The notes under the pieces were generated by a model. That model was not told the DNA's origin. It made no database searches and worked only from the letters and a program-made list of their open reading frames with translations. Positions 26,147 to 35,616 of a stretch of 49,665 bases of DNA are shown here, piece after piece. Position 1 is the first letter of the stretch; the number at the start of each line of letters is the position of its first letter. Location of the stretch: the NCBI GenBank assembly GCA_029938175.1, contig JAPYON010000003.1:1-49665 (forward strand), in the 5' to 3' direction. A program made the translations under genes and the position numbers. This DNA is from Paracoccaceae bacterium. Its GTDB lineage: Bacteria > Pseudomonadota > Alphaproteobacteria > Rhodobacterales > Rhodobacteraceae.

Positions 26147-27571
26147 ATGACCACCGAACCAAGTTTTCGCGAATCCGTTGACATTATGTTTAACCAAGCC
26201 GTCAAACTGATGGACCTGTCGCCCGGCTTGGAAGAAAAAATCCGCGTTTGCAACTCGACCTATACCGTCCGTTTCGGGGTGCGATTACGCGGAAAAATCC
26301 ACACATTTACAGGTTACCGTTCGGTGCATTCCGAGCAAATGGAACCCGTGAAGGGCGGCATTCGCTTCTCGATGGGGGTAGAACAGGACGAGGTCGAGGC
26401 TCTGGCCGCTCTGATGACGTATAAGTGCGCGTTGGTGCAGGCGCCGTTTGGTGGCTCCAAAGGTGGGCTTCACATTGATCCGCGCGAATGGGACGCGCAT
26501 GAAATGGAGATGATTACACGACGGTTCGCGTACGAGCTTATAAAGCGCGATCTTATCAATCCATCGCAAAACGTGCCAGCGCCTGATATGGGCACAGGTG
26601 AACGTGAAATGGCATGGATTGTCGATCAGTATCGCCGGATGAACACGACGGATATAAATGCGGCGGCCTGTGTGACGGGTAAGCCCATCAACGCGGGTGG
26701 AATTCAAGGCCGTGTCGAGGCGACTGGGCGCGGCGTGCAATATGCCTTGAAAGAGTTCTGTCGCTATGACGAGGATAAGGCAAAGGCAGGTCTGACCGGT
26801 ACGCTTAAGAAAAAACAAGTGATCGTGCAGGGTTTGGGCAATGTTGGCTATCACGCCGCGAAATTCGTGTCCGAGGAAGATGGCGCAAACATTGTTGCCG
26901 TGATTGAGCGCGATGGAGCGGTCGTGAACCCTGACGGGTTGAACATCGAACTGCTGAAAGAACACATCATAATGACTGGTGGCGTCAAGGATTTCATGGG
27001 CGGGGAATATGTCGAGGATGGCGCCTCGGTACTGGAAATGGATTGCGACATTCTTATTCCAGCGGCGCTTGAAGGTGTTATTAACCTGACCAATGCAGAC
27101 CGGATCAAGGCCAACCTGATTATCGAGGCTGCAAATGGCCCGATCACGGCAGGTGCGGATCAGGTTTTGTTGAAAAACGGCGTTGTGATCATCCCTGACC
27201 TCTATGCAAATGCGGGTGGTGTCACTGTTTCATATTTCGAATGGGTCAAGAACCTCAGCCACATTCGTTTTGGCCGGATGCAGCGCCGCCAAGAAGAATC
27301 CCGCCATCAATTATTGTTAGACGAATTGCAAAGGCTGAGCGAGGATTCATCAATCAAATGGCAACTGTCCGACAAGTTCAAAGAGAAGTATCTGAGAGGT
27401 GCGGATGAGTTGGAACTGGTGCGCTCAGGCTTGGATGATACCATGCGCGATGCGTATCAATCCATGCGCAAGGTCTGGCATTCGCGCGATGACGTGCCGG
27501 ATTTACGAACAGCAGCGTTCCTAGTGTCGATTGAACGTGTGGCTGCCAGCTATCGGTCCAAAGGATTGTAG
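26147..27571 (+). CDS. gdhA: Glutamate dehydrogenase (Glu/Leu/Phe/Val dehydrogenase)
   Basis: The 474-residue enzyme reversibly converts glutamate to 2-oxoglutarate and ammonia. The substrate domain has KGGIRF (69-74), the catalytic-lysine segment APFGGSKGGLHIDP with lysine 105, and PAPDMGTGEREMAW. The Rossmann domain starts near 225 (VQGLGNVGYHAAKF). A C-terminal extension rich in charged helices follows the dehydrogenase core. Coenzyme preference cannot be read with confidence. The gene is monocistronic, with the pirin remnant downstream. Confidence 0.94.
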   Translation: MTTEPSFRESVDIMFNQAVKLMDLSPGLEEKIRVCNSTYTVRFGVRLRGKIHTFTGYRSVHSEQMEPVKGGIRFSMGVEQDEVEALAALMTYKCALVQAPFGGSKGGLHIDPREWDAHEMEMITRRFAYELIKRDLINPSQNVPAPDMGTGEREMAWIVDQYRRMNTTDINAAACVTGKPINAGGIQGRVEATGRGVQYALKEFCRYDEDKAKAGLTGTLKKKQVIVQGLGNVGYHAAKFVSEEDGANIVAVIERDGAVVNPDGLNIELLKEHIIMTGGVKDFMGGEYVEDGASVLEMDCDILIPAALEGVINLTNADRIKANLIIEAANGPITAGADQVLLKNGVVIIPDLYANAGGVTVSYFEWVKNLSHIRFGRMQRRQEESRHQLLLDELQRLSEDSSIKWQLSDKFKEKYLRGADELELVRSGLDDTMRDAYQSMRKVWHSRDDVPDLRTAAFLVSIERVAASYRSKGL

Positions 27572-27646
27572 GCGAAGCGCCCGCCCTATTGTAATCGGGG
27601 CGGACGGCATTACCTTTTGGATCAAACATTTTGAAAGGATGAAGAT

Positions 27647-28555
27647 ATGTCGTTCCGCCTGTGAAATCCGAAATTCTGGCAACCTCGACGATGGAGCGCG
27701 CAGGCGTGCATTTGCACCGTGCATTCAGGTTCCATAATCCAACCATGCTGGACTCGTTCCTGTTGTTTGATGATTTCCGCAATGATAATCCTGCTAAAGC
27801 TGAGAAGGGATTTCCGTGGTATCCCCATCGATGGATCGAGACGATTACCTATGTATTACAAGGCAATATCACACATGAGGACAGGCTCGAAAACGTCGGG
27901 AATCTTGGGCGGGTGACTTGCAGTGGATGATTGTGGGCTCGGGCATTATGCATCAAGAGATGCCCAAACCGAATATCGCAGGACAGATGCACGAATTTCA
28001 GTTGTGGGCGAACTTTCCTGCGGATCAAAAAATGACGACGCCGTGGTGTCAGGATGTGACGGCCTCGGATATTCCCGAGATCATTAAGGATGATGGCACG
28101 CGGGTTAAGGTTATTGTCGGGCGGTTCTGTGGAAAGTCTGGACCAGTAGACGGAATCGCCGCCGACCCCCAATACTTGGACGCCTAGATACCGCCGAACG
28201 TGCGCAAAACGCTGCCGGTTGACACGTATCACCATGTGTTCGCGTATATTTTTCCGGCTCAGGAACATTCCGCGATGCGTCCAAACCTTACGGCGGGCGT
28301 GTTGAGAAAGAGGTCGCAGGACAAGAGGTCAACATACGCGATATGTCTGGAAACCGCACGCTTGTGCCGTTCGATACGGGCGATGAAATTACGGTTTATG
28401 CTGGCGAAAAGGGCATGCGGTTTTTGCTGGTTTCGGGCAAACCGATCGAGGAACCAGTGGCGTGGCACGGTCCGATTGTGATGAATACGCAAGACGAATT
28501 ACGTCAGGCTATGTAGGATTTGAATAACGGAACCTTTATCAAATCGCAGGCGTGA
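27647..28555 (+). pseudogene. Pirin family protein, ruined remnant
   Basis: The ATG at 27647 follows AAGGATGAAG. One base appears missing at codon 5, so the frame stops at 27662. The correct frame continues with RAGVHLHRAFRFHNPTMLD and WIETITYVLQGNITHEDR. Further lesions are a frameshift near 27912, a TAG at 28185-28187 (then [20 protein letters not shown]), a frameshift near 28258, and a TAG at 28514-28516 before NNGTFIKS and the final TGA at 28553-28555. Nearly the full length of a 290-residue pirin is still legible, so the decay is recent. Pirins are metal-binding cupins, often quercetinase-like. The gene converges on sixA, one base away. Confidence 0.88.
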
Positions 28556-29059
28556 TCAGACAAGATCACCCGGCGTTACATATGTATCCAGATGGGTCGT
28601 GCCAAAATCAAGCGCGACCCATTCGCCTTGAACCTCCAGCGCGGTGGTGGCCCCCGTTGGATACTTGTCGAAGGTTGAGTGCGCAGGCGCAGGATCAACG
28701 CGGAGATCGCGGGCCAGCGAACCGATGCCAGGCATGTGGGCAATGACAAGAACGCTGCCGCCCGTTGCGCTGGTACGGATAATGTCCAGCATTTCGTCTG
28801 GCGAGGCCATGTAGAGTTTAGCGTCGGTGATGACTTCGGGATTTCCTGCCAAACCAGCGGAAACCAGTTTCCAGGTTTCCTGACAACGGGCTGCAGATGA
28901 AACGATAACCTGATCCGGCTCGCGCCCTTCGGCATCCAGCCATTTTCCTAATAGATCAGCGGCTTTGCGCCCGCGCTCTCCCAATGTGCGCTCGATGTCT
29001 GGGATATCTGAATCGGACCAAGAGGATTTGGCGTGGCGCATAAGGGTGAGTGTTTTCAT
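28556..29059 (-). CDS. SixA-type histidine phosphatase
   Basis: The 167-residue protein belongs to the histidine phosphatase (RHG) superfamily: LMRHAKSSWSD at the N-terminus holds the phosphohistidine residue 9, and VIAHMPGIGSL near 120 the second catalytic histidine. Its size and RHAKS motif match SixA, which dephosphorylates histidine-phosphorylated proteins such as HPt domains or phosphotransferase components. The target here is unknown. It follows the ferredoxin-like gene by five bases and ends one base from the pirin remnant. Confidence 0.88.
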   Translation of the reverse strand: MKTLTLMRHAKSSWSDSDIPDIERTLGERGRKAADLLGKWLDAEGREPDQVIVSSAARCQETWKLVSAGLAGNPEVITDAKLYMASPDEMLDIIRTSATGGSVLVIAHMPGIGSLARDLRVDPAPAHSTFDKYPTGATTALEVQGEWVALDFGTTHLDTYVTPGDLV

Positions 29060-29064
29060 CTATT

Positions 29065-29691
29065 CTATCCTTTATGAAACGCCCTCATGTGAAAGGCGGA
29101 TTGCTCTGGCAATCGTTTATTCTGCCCGATCGGGCACGCGCGGCGCACGATGCAGCCGCTGGAGAGGCAGTCGTCCCCGTCACGATCAAGATGCGCGTGA
29201 CACTTTGGAACGTCGTACCCGTCTTGCGACAAGGCTGCGGCAGGACATGCAGAAAGACAAGGCTTTTCTGCACATTCAAGGCAGGGCGACGAACTTGCTG
29301 GCGGAAGGTCAAGCAAGGCGGGAATAATCAAAGCACCGCGATAAGAAACGAACAGCCCCGAACTCTTATGCACCAATATTCCGACCGGCGACTGCCAAGC
29401 GCGCCTGCTTTCTAGAGCCCAAGCGATAAACGGTTGATAAGGAAGCCCGCCAAATGGGCATACCGCCTCGGCATTGAACTGATTGGCAAGTGCACCGATC
29501 ACCCGTTCGGACCAACGATCCAAAGGGGCTTCTCCTTTGCTCAAATACTCACTGCTCTGCATGAAAACGGACCAGAACTTTGGTTCGTTTGGGCCAAGCA
29601 AAACCACCGTTTGACCCGTGTCGCTATGCGACGCCCCAAGGACCGCCAACCCCGAAGGGCTGGCGGTATCGGAAACATCGTCAAGCTTCAT
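29065..29691 (-). CDS. Ferredoxin-like [4Fe-4S] protein
   Basis: The 208-residue protein has a cysteine-rich C-terminal third: CLECAEKPCLSACP, then CHAHLDRDGDDCLSSGC and a final RRACPIG. This suggests one or two [4Fe-4S] clusters, arranged as in QueG-type or oxidoreductase ferredoxin domains. The N-terminal part (GLAVLGASHSDTGQTVVLLG, then WSERVIGALANQFNAEAVCP) resembles small redox proteins annotated only as ferredoxins in roseobacters. I chose ATG 29691 because it overlaps the sterol desaturase stop as ATGA; a start at 29751 is rejected. A redox partner role for the desaturase is an inference from the coupling. Confidence 0.78.
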   Translation of the reverse strand: MKLDDVSDTASPSGLAVLGASHSDTGQTVVLLGPNEPKFWSVFMQSSEYLSKGEAPLDRWSERVIGALANQFNAEAVCPFGGLPYQPFIAWALESRRAWQSPVGILVHKSSGLFVSYRGALIIPALLDLPPASSSPCLECAEKPCLSACPAAALSQDGYDVPKCHAHLDRDGDDCLSSGCIVRRACPIGQNKRLPEQSAFHMRAFHKG

Positions 29692-30479
29692 TTGTTGGTG
29701 AACGGCAGTTTCAGCGTCCACAACAGTTTCGCAGGTTTTTCGTCTTGCCAACGAAGCCCGATCTTCATGTCGTCGTGACCGCCTTTAGGTTGCGCCACAT
29801 AAGTACGGAAAAGGTGGTCCCAAATCGACAACGAGAACCCATAGTTACTGTCATGTTCCTCGCGATAAACCGAGTGGTGAACGCGGTGCATGTCAGGTGT
29901 CACCAAAACCATGCGCACGACCGCATCAATCCGTTTGGGTATCTTGATGTTGGAGTGGTTGAATAAGGCGGTGCCGTTCAACAGGATTTCGAACAGGATT
30001 ATGGCGAAGGCGGCGGGGCCAAGCAAGTATATCACTCCTATTTTTAGCAACATCGACAGGGCGATTTCCAGCGGATGAAAGCGGATTGCTGTTGATACGT
30101 CCATCTCTTTGTCCGAGTGGTGCACTTGGTGTAAGCGCCATAGCAGCGGAATTTTGTGGGTAATCATGTGTTGGAACCAGATCACCAAATCGAGGATAAG
30201 GATGGCCAATAATATCTCGACCCAGTTTGGCCAAGCGGTACTGCCCAGTAGGCCCCAGCCATTAGCGGTCGCGTCGATCGCAGCTCCGACGGCCATTACC
30301 GGCATCACGCGCGCCATGACGTTGATCGTTACCGTATCAATAACCGACAACCCCCAGTTTGCGAACCAGCGTTTGGCGGTGCCTGCGCGGGTGCGGCGGG
30401 GAATGAAAGTCTCGACTATCGCGAAAAGCGCGAAAAGTCCGAGAAAGACCGAGAGGCGTATGAGTGTTTCGTTTTCCAT
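29688..30479 (-). CDS. Sterol desaturase/fatty acid hydroxylase superfamily protein
   Basis: The 263-residue membrane protein has the histidine clusters of di-iron membrane hydroxylases: HMITHKIPLLWRLHQVHHSD (HxxxH and HxxHH) near 107-126 and HRVHHSVYREEHD near 200. Hydrophobic helices lie at 8-25, 40-60 and 85-105, plus a later pair. Such enzymes hydroxylate or desaturate lipids using O2 and an electron donor. The lipid substrate is unknown. Its stop overlaps the start of the ferredoxin-like gene, so the trio with sixA is cotranscribed. Confidence 0.9.
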   Translation of the reverse strand: MENETLIRLSVFLGLFALFAIVETFIPRRTRAGTAKRWFANWGLSVIDTVTINVMARVMPVMAVGAAIDATANGWGLLGSTAWPNWVEILLAILILDLVIWFQHMITHKIPLLWRLHQVHHSDKEMDVSTAIRFHPLEIALSMLLKIGVIYLLGPAAFAIILFEILLNGTALFNHSNIKIPKRIDAVVRMVLVTPDMHRVHHSVYREEHDSNYGFSLSIWDHLFRTYVAQPKGGHDDMKIGLRWQDEKPAKLLWTLKLPFTNK

Positions 30480-30562
30480 ACGCAGAACTTGGCCCTAAAC
30501 TGTGTTGAATTCAAGAAGTATGCGCGAATGTTACATATGTTAAATGGAATGTGTTGGCCGCG

Positions 30563-31426
30563 TTAATTGCGAATTAGGCTTCCAGCACCGTGTTCTGTGA
30601 ATAATTCCAGCAAACACGCATGTGGGGCACGGCCGTCGAGGATGACCACAGCACGCACGCCTCCGTCAATTGCGTCGAGCGCGGTTTGGGTTTTCGGAAT
30701 CATACCGCCCGCGATAATACCTTCGGTGGTAAGTTCGCTGACATGATCTGGTGTCAGTTGCGTGATGACGTTTCCATCTGCGTCTTTCACGCCGGAAACG
30801 TCCGTTAGCAACAGCAGGCGATCAGCGTCTAATCCCGCTGCAATGGCACCGGCTGCGGTGTCGCCGTTGACGTTGTAGGTCTGGCCGTCTGTGCCAACCC
30901 CGATGGGCGCAATGACCGGAATGAGGTCACTGTCGAGAAAGGTGTGCAGGACTTCGGGGTTGATTTTTACGGGATCACCGACGAACCCAAGGTCAGGTTC
31001 GGCTTTTTCGCAGATCATCAAATTGGCGTCTTTGCCAGACAGTCCGACGGCTTTGCCGCCCTGTTTATTGATCGCCCCAACGATGCGCTTGTTGACCGAG
31101 CCGGACAGAACCATCTCGACGATTTTCATAGTTTCGGCGTCGGTCACACGTTTACCGTTCACGAATTCGGATTGGACATCTTGCTTTTCCAGCATTTCGT
31201 TAATCATCGGGCCGCCACCATGCACGATGATCGGGTTCACGTTGACCTGTTTCATCAGTACGATGTCGCGGGCGAACCGATCCATTTCGACGTCGTCACC
31301 CATCGCGTGGCCACCGAATTTGATCACGACAATAGACCCATCGTAGCGCTGCAAGAAAGGCAGGGCTTCGCTTAGGGTTCTGGCTGTGGCAATCGAGTCG
31401 CGTTGCATCGCTTGTTGTAACTCCAT
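30563..31426 (-). CDS. argB: Acetylglutamate kinase
   Basis: ArgB phosphorylates N-acetylglutamate in arginine synthesis. The 287-residue protein has [12 protein letters not shown] near 32, [13 protein letters not shown] near 68 and the amino-acid kinase C-terminal motifs LLTDVSGV and [10 protein letters not shown]. The short N-terminal helix before the kinase fold is the region that makes some ArgB enzymes arginine-sensitive. ATG 31426 has AGGAG at the right distance, and the upstream ATG at 31480 is not preferred. It follows engB by 63 bases. Confidence 0.95.
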   Translation of the reverse strand: MELQQAMQRDSIATARTLSEALPFLQRYDGSIVVIKFGGHAMGDDVEMDRFARDIVLMKQVNVNPIIVHGGGPMINEMLEKQDVQSEFVNGKRVTDAETMKIVEMVLSGSVNKRIVGAINKQGGKAVGLSGKDANLMICEKAEPDLGFVGDPVKINPEVLHTFLDSDLIPVIAPIGVGTDGQTYNVNGDTAAGAIAAGLDADRLLLLTDVSGVKDADGNVITQLTPDHVSELTTEGIIAGGMIPKTQTALDAIDGGVRAVVILDGRAPHACLLELFTEHGAGSLIRN

Positions 31427-31489
31427 CGGGTGACTCCTCGCGGTTTTGACTTGTTTAGCCGCTTGGGTCGGGAAACCCAAGGCCGGAGT

Positions 31490-32140
31490 TTATTCCATTG
31501 TTGCGATGATGGTTCGCAGCACGTCTAGCCCCTCGTCTTTGTTCGAGGACGTCAGGACAATCTCGGGGTAGGCGGCGGGGAATTTGGTCAGTGTCGCGCG
31601 GGTTTTGTCGATGATTTTATCGAGTTCCGGCTTTTTCAGCTTGTCGCATTTGGTCAAGACAACTTGGAAAGTCACCGCGGATGATCCCAGCAATTCCATA
31701 ATTTCTTCGTCCACATCTTTGGGACCGTGGCGGGCATCGACCAGTAGGAATACACGGCGCAGGGTGGCCCGGCCTTGTAGGTATGCCTTCAGCAGACGCT
31801 GCCATTTGGCAACCACTGCGACGGGGGCGTTGGCGAAGCCGTAGCCCGGAAGATCGACGAGGTAGTGTTGATCCAACAATGTGAAGTAGTTGATTTCCTG
31901 TGTGCGACCCGGCGTGTTCGACGCCCGCGCCAAGGATTTGCGGCCTGTTATTGCGTTGATCAGCGTGGATTTGCCGACGTTTGAGCGGCCAGCGAAGCAG
32001 ACTTCCATGCGGTCGGCGGGTGGTAGGCCATCCATGGCTACAACACCCTTCAGGAAGTCGGAATTACCTGCAAACAGTTTGCGCCCAATCTCAGCGGTGG
32101 CATGGTCGGGAATTTCGGCGATGGGAAACTGGACGCTCAT
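31490..32140 (-). CDS. engB: Ribosome biogenesis GTPase EngB (YihA/YsxC)
   Basis: The 216-residue GTPase assists late assembly of the large ribosomal subunit. G motifs are present: G1 GRSNVGKST (51-59), G2 region NTPGRTQEINYF, G3 DLPGYGFA and G4 TKCDKL. Its start overlaps the stop of the MOSC gene (ATGA). The order yidC-MOSC-engB-argB is characteristic of this family of bacteria. Confidence 0.95.
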   Translation of the reverse strand: MSVQFPIAEIPDHATAEIGRKLFAGNSDFLKGVVAMDGLPPADRMEVCFAGRSNVGKSTLINAITGRKSLARASNTPGRTQEINYFTLLDQHYLVDLPGYGFANAPVAVVAKWQRLLKAYLQGRATLRRVFLLVDARHGPKDVDEEIMELLGSSAVTFQVVLTKCDKLKKPELDKIIDKTRATLTKFPAAYPEIVLTSSNKDEGLDVLRTIIATME

Positions 32141-32895
32141 GATAGCACCTCTACTTGGTCTTCTTGGCGAATTCGCCCTGACTTTATTACAACGGCGTAA
32201 ACACCCATTTCCTGGTGACCAAAACCCTTTTTCAACGCGCCCAATGTGTCAGCGTCGCGAACGCCGGTTTCGATATTAACAGTCGTAGCCATGCAACGTG
32301 TGATTTCTTCGCGAATTTCCAGCTCGGCTTCGCCGATGCGGATGCGTTTGCCGATCATCTCTTTTTCGGCCCACGGTTCCCATCCGTTAACAAGAATATT
32401 CCCGCGCCAGCGTTCTGGTGCAAGGCTAGTTTCAAGGTTTTTCTCGATCTCGGCGTGGGAGGCCAGATTGATCATCGAGATGGATTGGAAATCTGTATCG
32501 GTCATCGGTTGTGATGCGCTAACCAATCGGGCGGGCAACATACGCGAGCCGTTGGAAATAGGCATGACCCATTGCACGAAATGATTGGCGTCACCCTCAT
32601 CGTCAGGATTGATTGTAATGTCCTGACAGTCGGGATGGCTAAGGGTGATCTTGTTCATCCGTTCGTCCACATAGGCGGAGATCGCTTGCAGACGGGGCGA
32701 CTTGGCCCCGATCGAAAATTGGTTGCAAGGTTGCCAGCTTGGGCGTTCCACATCAAAGCATGAGCTTTCGTGGGCGACTGCCCAGACACGATCCCACGGA
32801 AGGCATTTGCCCTCTGTCAGGAACGCCTCGGAGATTTCCTCGCGGCTGTGGCTTTTTATCGGATGGCGCCAGATATGTGCAACGGCTGCGCTCAT
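32137..32895 (-). CDS. MOSC domain-containing protein (YcbX-like)
   Basis: The 252-residue protein begins with a MOSC N-terminal beta-barrel (WRHPIKSHSREEISEAFLTE) and continues into a MOSC domain with the conserved cysteine in TRCMATTVNIETG near 210. MOSC proteins handle sulfur on the molybdenum cofactor or act in molybdopterin-dependent N-hydroxyl reduction. No partner reductase is adjacent. Its ends overlap yidC and engB by four bases each. Confidence 0.9.
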   Translation of the reverse strand: MSAAVAHIWRHPIKSHSREEISEAFLTEGKCLPWDRVWAVAHESSCFDVERPSWQPCNQFSIGAKSPRLQAISAYVDERMNKITLSHPDCQDITINPDDEGDANHFVQWVMPISNGSRMLPARLVSASQPMTDTDFQSISMINLASHAEIEKNLETSLAPERWRGNILVNGWEPWAEKEMIGKRIRIGEAELEIREEITRCMATTVNIETGVRDADTLGALKKGFGHQEMGVYAVVIKSGRIRQEDQVEVLS

Positions 32896-34724
32896 TCTTT
32901 GGCGTCTTTTTCCTTGAACTTGCGGAAGCTGGACATGATGTTGCCGAACACGTCAGGGCGAACCCCTTGTGAACGCATGATCGCATATTGCTGGATAAAC
33001 GTGATGGTGTTGTTGGCCACCCAGTAGATCACAAGTCCAGATGCGAAGCGGCCCAGCATGAACATGAATACCCATGGCATCCACGCAAAGATCATTGCTT
33101 GGGTTTTGTCTGTGGGGGCCGGGTTCAGTTTTTGCTGCATCCACATTGTGATACCCATCAGGATCGGGAATACGCCGATGGACAGGATCGCAAGGAAGCT
33201 TTCAGGTCCGGGAGGCGCGAATGGCAGCAGGCCGAACAGGTTCAGGATGGAGCTTGGATCGGGGGCCGAGAGATCCTGAATCCAGCCGAAGAATGGTGCG
33301 TGGCGCATCTCGATTGTTACGAACAACACTTTGTAGAGCGAGAAGAAAATCGGGATTTGTAGGAAGATTGGCAGACAACCCGAAGCAGGGTTTACCTTGT
33401 TCTTCTTGTAAAGTTCCATCATCTCTTTTTGCATAGCTTGCTTGTCGTCGCCGGTCCGCTCTTTAAGAGCGGTCATTTCAGGCTGAAGCTTTTTCATCTT
33501 CGCCATGGAGACGTAGGACTTATACGCCAGAGGTGAAAGCAGCGTTTTGATAACCAGCGTCAGGCCGATGATCGACAGACCCATATTGCCGATCCAGCCG
33601 TGGATCAGCGACAGCAGCGCAAAGATCGGTTTGGTGATGAAGAAGAAGATTCCCCAGTCAACCGAGTCTACGAATTTGTCGATGCCCATTTCGTCTTGGT
33701 AGGCGCGGATGGTCGATACTTCTTTGGCACCAGCGAACAACAACGTGGTGATCTGTACGTCTTGGCCGCCCGAGACTTCCACAACCGGAAGGCGCATGTC
33801 GGCCTGATATGTGTCGTTGCCCGGCGTGTATTTGGAAACGGACGTAAAAGGCTGGCCCGGAAGCGGGATCAGCGTTGTCATCCAGTATTTGTCGGTCATG
33901 CCAATCCAGCCACCCTTGACCACGTCAATGCGATCGATGTTGCCACCTTCTGCGGAATTAAACGTTTCATCAGGCATGTCGTCGTAATCAATTTCCTGAA
34001 TTTCGCCGTCTTGAGCGCGAACGACGCCTTCGTGCAGCAGGTACATGCCCAATGTGTCAGGCTCGCCTTTACGAGCGATAATTCCATAGGGCTGCATACG
34101 CACCGCCGCGTCGGTGTTGTTTTCAACGCGCTGCGTGATCGAGAACATGTAGTTTTCGTCAATCGTGATGGTCCGGTGGAAAACAAGGCCGGCGCCGTTG
34201 TCCCATTTGATGGTCAGAGGCGTGGTTTCTGTCAGCACGCGGCCGCTCTCGATGGACCACACGGTTGTGGCTCCCGGAACGGATGCTGCATCAAGGCCGC
34301 CCGCGGGGGCCCAGCCGTGGACTGTGTAATATGGTTGTCCGGAATTTGCAGGGGATAACAATGTCACCTTTTCGGAGTTGTCATTCTGAACGACGTCGTA
34401 ATCTGTCAGGTGCAGGTCGTCGATGCGACCACCCAGTAGCGAGATGGATCCGGCGACTCGACCGGTTCTGATCTCTACGCGGTCAGTCTGTGCCAGCGCG
34501 TTCTCACGACTCTCTTCAGCTGTTGCGACCTGCGCGGGGGCGGCTGCGATAAAGGTGCCGTCGGCTTGTGGTACGCTTGCGACGCCTTCGACCTGTGTGA
34601 ACGTGGTTTCAGTCGTTTCGGGCTGGACTTCGGTTTTCTCTGGCGGGAACAGAATGAACCACACAAAGATCACCATAAAGCTGAGGCCAGTCGCCAAAAG
34701 CAGGTTTTTATTATTATCGTCCAT
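32892..34724 (-). CDS. yidC: Membrane protein insertase YidC
   Basis: The 610-residue protein inserts and folds inner-membrane proteins, alone or with SecYEG. It has an N-terminal anchor (FMVIFVWFILFPPEK region, residues 16-30), a long periplasmic beta domain (about 60-350), and the conserved 60-kDa inner-membrane core with NPASGCLPIFLQIPIFFSLY near 460 and closing helices. A hydrophilic charged C-terminal tail (FKEKDAKE) follows. It lies in the rpmH-rnpA-yidD cluster, separated from yidD by ttcA. Confidence 0.96.
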   Translation of the reverse strand: MDDNNKNLLLATGLSFMVIFVWFILFPPEKTEVQPETTETTFTQVEGVASVPQADGTFIAAAPAQVATAEESRENALAQTDRVEIRTGRVAGSISLLGGRIDDLHLTDYDVVQNDNSEKVTLLSPANSGQPYYTVHGWAPAGGLDAASVPGATTVWSIESGRVLTETTPLTIKWDNGAGLVFHRTITIDENYMFSITQRVENNTDAAVRMQPYGIIARKGEPDTLGMYLLHEGVVRAQDGEIQEIDYDDMPDETFNSAEGGNIDRIDVVKGGWIGMTDKYWMTTLIPLPGQPFTSVSKYTPGNDTYQADMRLPVVEVSGGQDVQITTLLFAGAKEVSTIRAYQDEMGIDKFVDSVDWGIFFFITKPIFALLSLIHGWIGNMGLSIIGLTLVIKTLLSPLAYKSYVSMAKMKKLQPEMTALKERTGDDKQAMQKEMMELYKKNKVNPASGCLPIFLQIPIFFSLYKVLFVTIEMRHAPFFGWIQDLSAPDPSSILNLFGLLPFAPPGPESFLAILSIGVFPILMGITMWMQQKLNPAPTDKTQAMIFAWMPWVFMFMLGRFASGLVIYWVANNTITFIQQYAIMRSQGVRPDVFGNIMSSFRKFKEKDAKE

Positions 34725-34782
34725 CGTTCACTCCGGATGCGTAATTCTTCTTTGTGCTTTCAACAGGGATAGGCGCGAAAGG

Positions 34783-35616
34783 TCAAGGTTTAAAGGTGCG
34801 TCTTTGCAGCCCGGCGAAGTCAAAAAGACTGAAATCGAGCAGATGAGAGGGGTTTGCGTTGGTTAACGCCTTGAACATGACTTGGCGGCGCCCGGGGGAG
34901 TTTTTTTCCCACTCGTTCAACATCTGTTTGACTTGCTGGCGTTGTAGGCCATCTTGGGAACCACAAAGGTTACACGGGATGACGGGATAGTTCATGGCGG
35001 CGGCGAATTTCGCGCAATCTTCCTCGGCTACATGGGCGAGGGGGCGATAGACAAACAGATCGCCTTCGTCGTTGACCAGCTTGGGAGGCATGGTGGCGAG
35101 CTTGCCGCCGTGAATGAAGCTCATCATGAATGTTTCAAGGATGTCGTCGCGGTGGTGGCCAAGGACGATGGCAGAGCAACCCTCTTCGCGCGCAACACGG
35201 TAGAGATTACCACGGCGCAGGCGCGAGCAGAGGCTGCAAAATGTTTTGGTGTCGGGGATTTTGTCGATGACCACGGAGTAGGTATCTTTGTATTCGATTC
35301 GGTGCGGGATTTTCATGCGCTCAAGAAATTCGGGCAGAACGGTCGAGGGGAAACCGGGTTGACCTTGGTCGAGGTTGCATGCGAGAATTTCTACGGGCAG
35401 CAGGCCGCGCCATTGCAATTCCGCCAGTGCTGCCAGCAGGGTGTAGCTGTCTTTTCCACCCGATACGCAGACCAGCCATTTGGCGCCACGTTCAATCATG
35501 CCATACTGCTCGACCGCTTCGCGTGTTTGGCGGATGATACGTTTGCGGAGTTTTTTGAACGAGGTGGATGTGGGTGCGCCCTCGAACAGCGGGTGGATTT
35601 CGGAAGCCTCAGTCAT
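34783..35616 (-). CDS. ttcA: tRNA 2-thiocytidine(32) synthetase TtcA
   Basis: TtcA thiolates cytidine 32 of certain tRNAs. The PP-loop SGGKDS lies near 52-57 ([13 protein letters not shown]), followed by the CxxC motif CSLCSR and a second CNLCGS that hold an iron-sulfur cluster. The 277-residue length is normal. I chose ATG 35616, which overlaps the yidD stop by eight bases; another ATG at 35622 is almost equivalent, and the longer 35691 start extends into yidD. Its place between yidD and yidC is unusual compared with the common rnpA-yidD-yidC order. Confidence 0.92.
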   Translation of the reverse strand: MTEASEIHPLFEGAPTSTSFKKLRKRIIRQTREAVEQYGMIERGAKWLVCVSGGKDSYTLLAALAELQWRGLLPVEILACNLDQGQPGFPSTVLPEFLERMKIPHRIEYKDTYSVVIDKIPDTKTFCSLCSRLRRGNLYRVAREEGCSAIVLGHHRDDILETFMMSFIHGGKLATMPPKLVNDEGDLFVYRPLAHVAEEDCAKFAAAMNYPVIPCNLCGSQDGLQRQQVKQMLNEWEKNSPGRRQVMFKALTNANPSHLLDFSLFDFAGLQRRTFKP

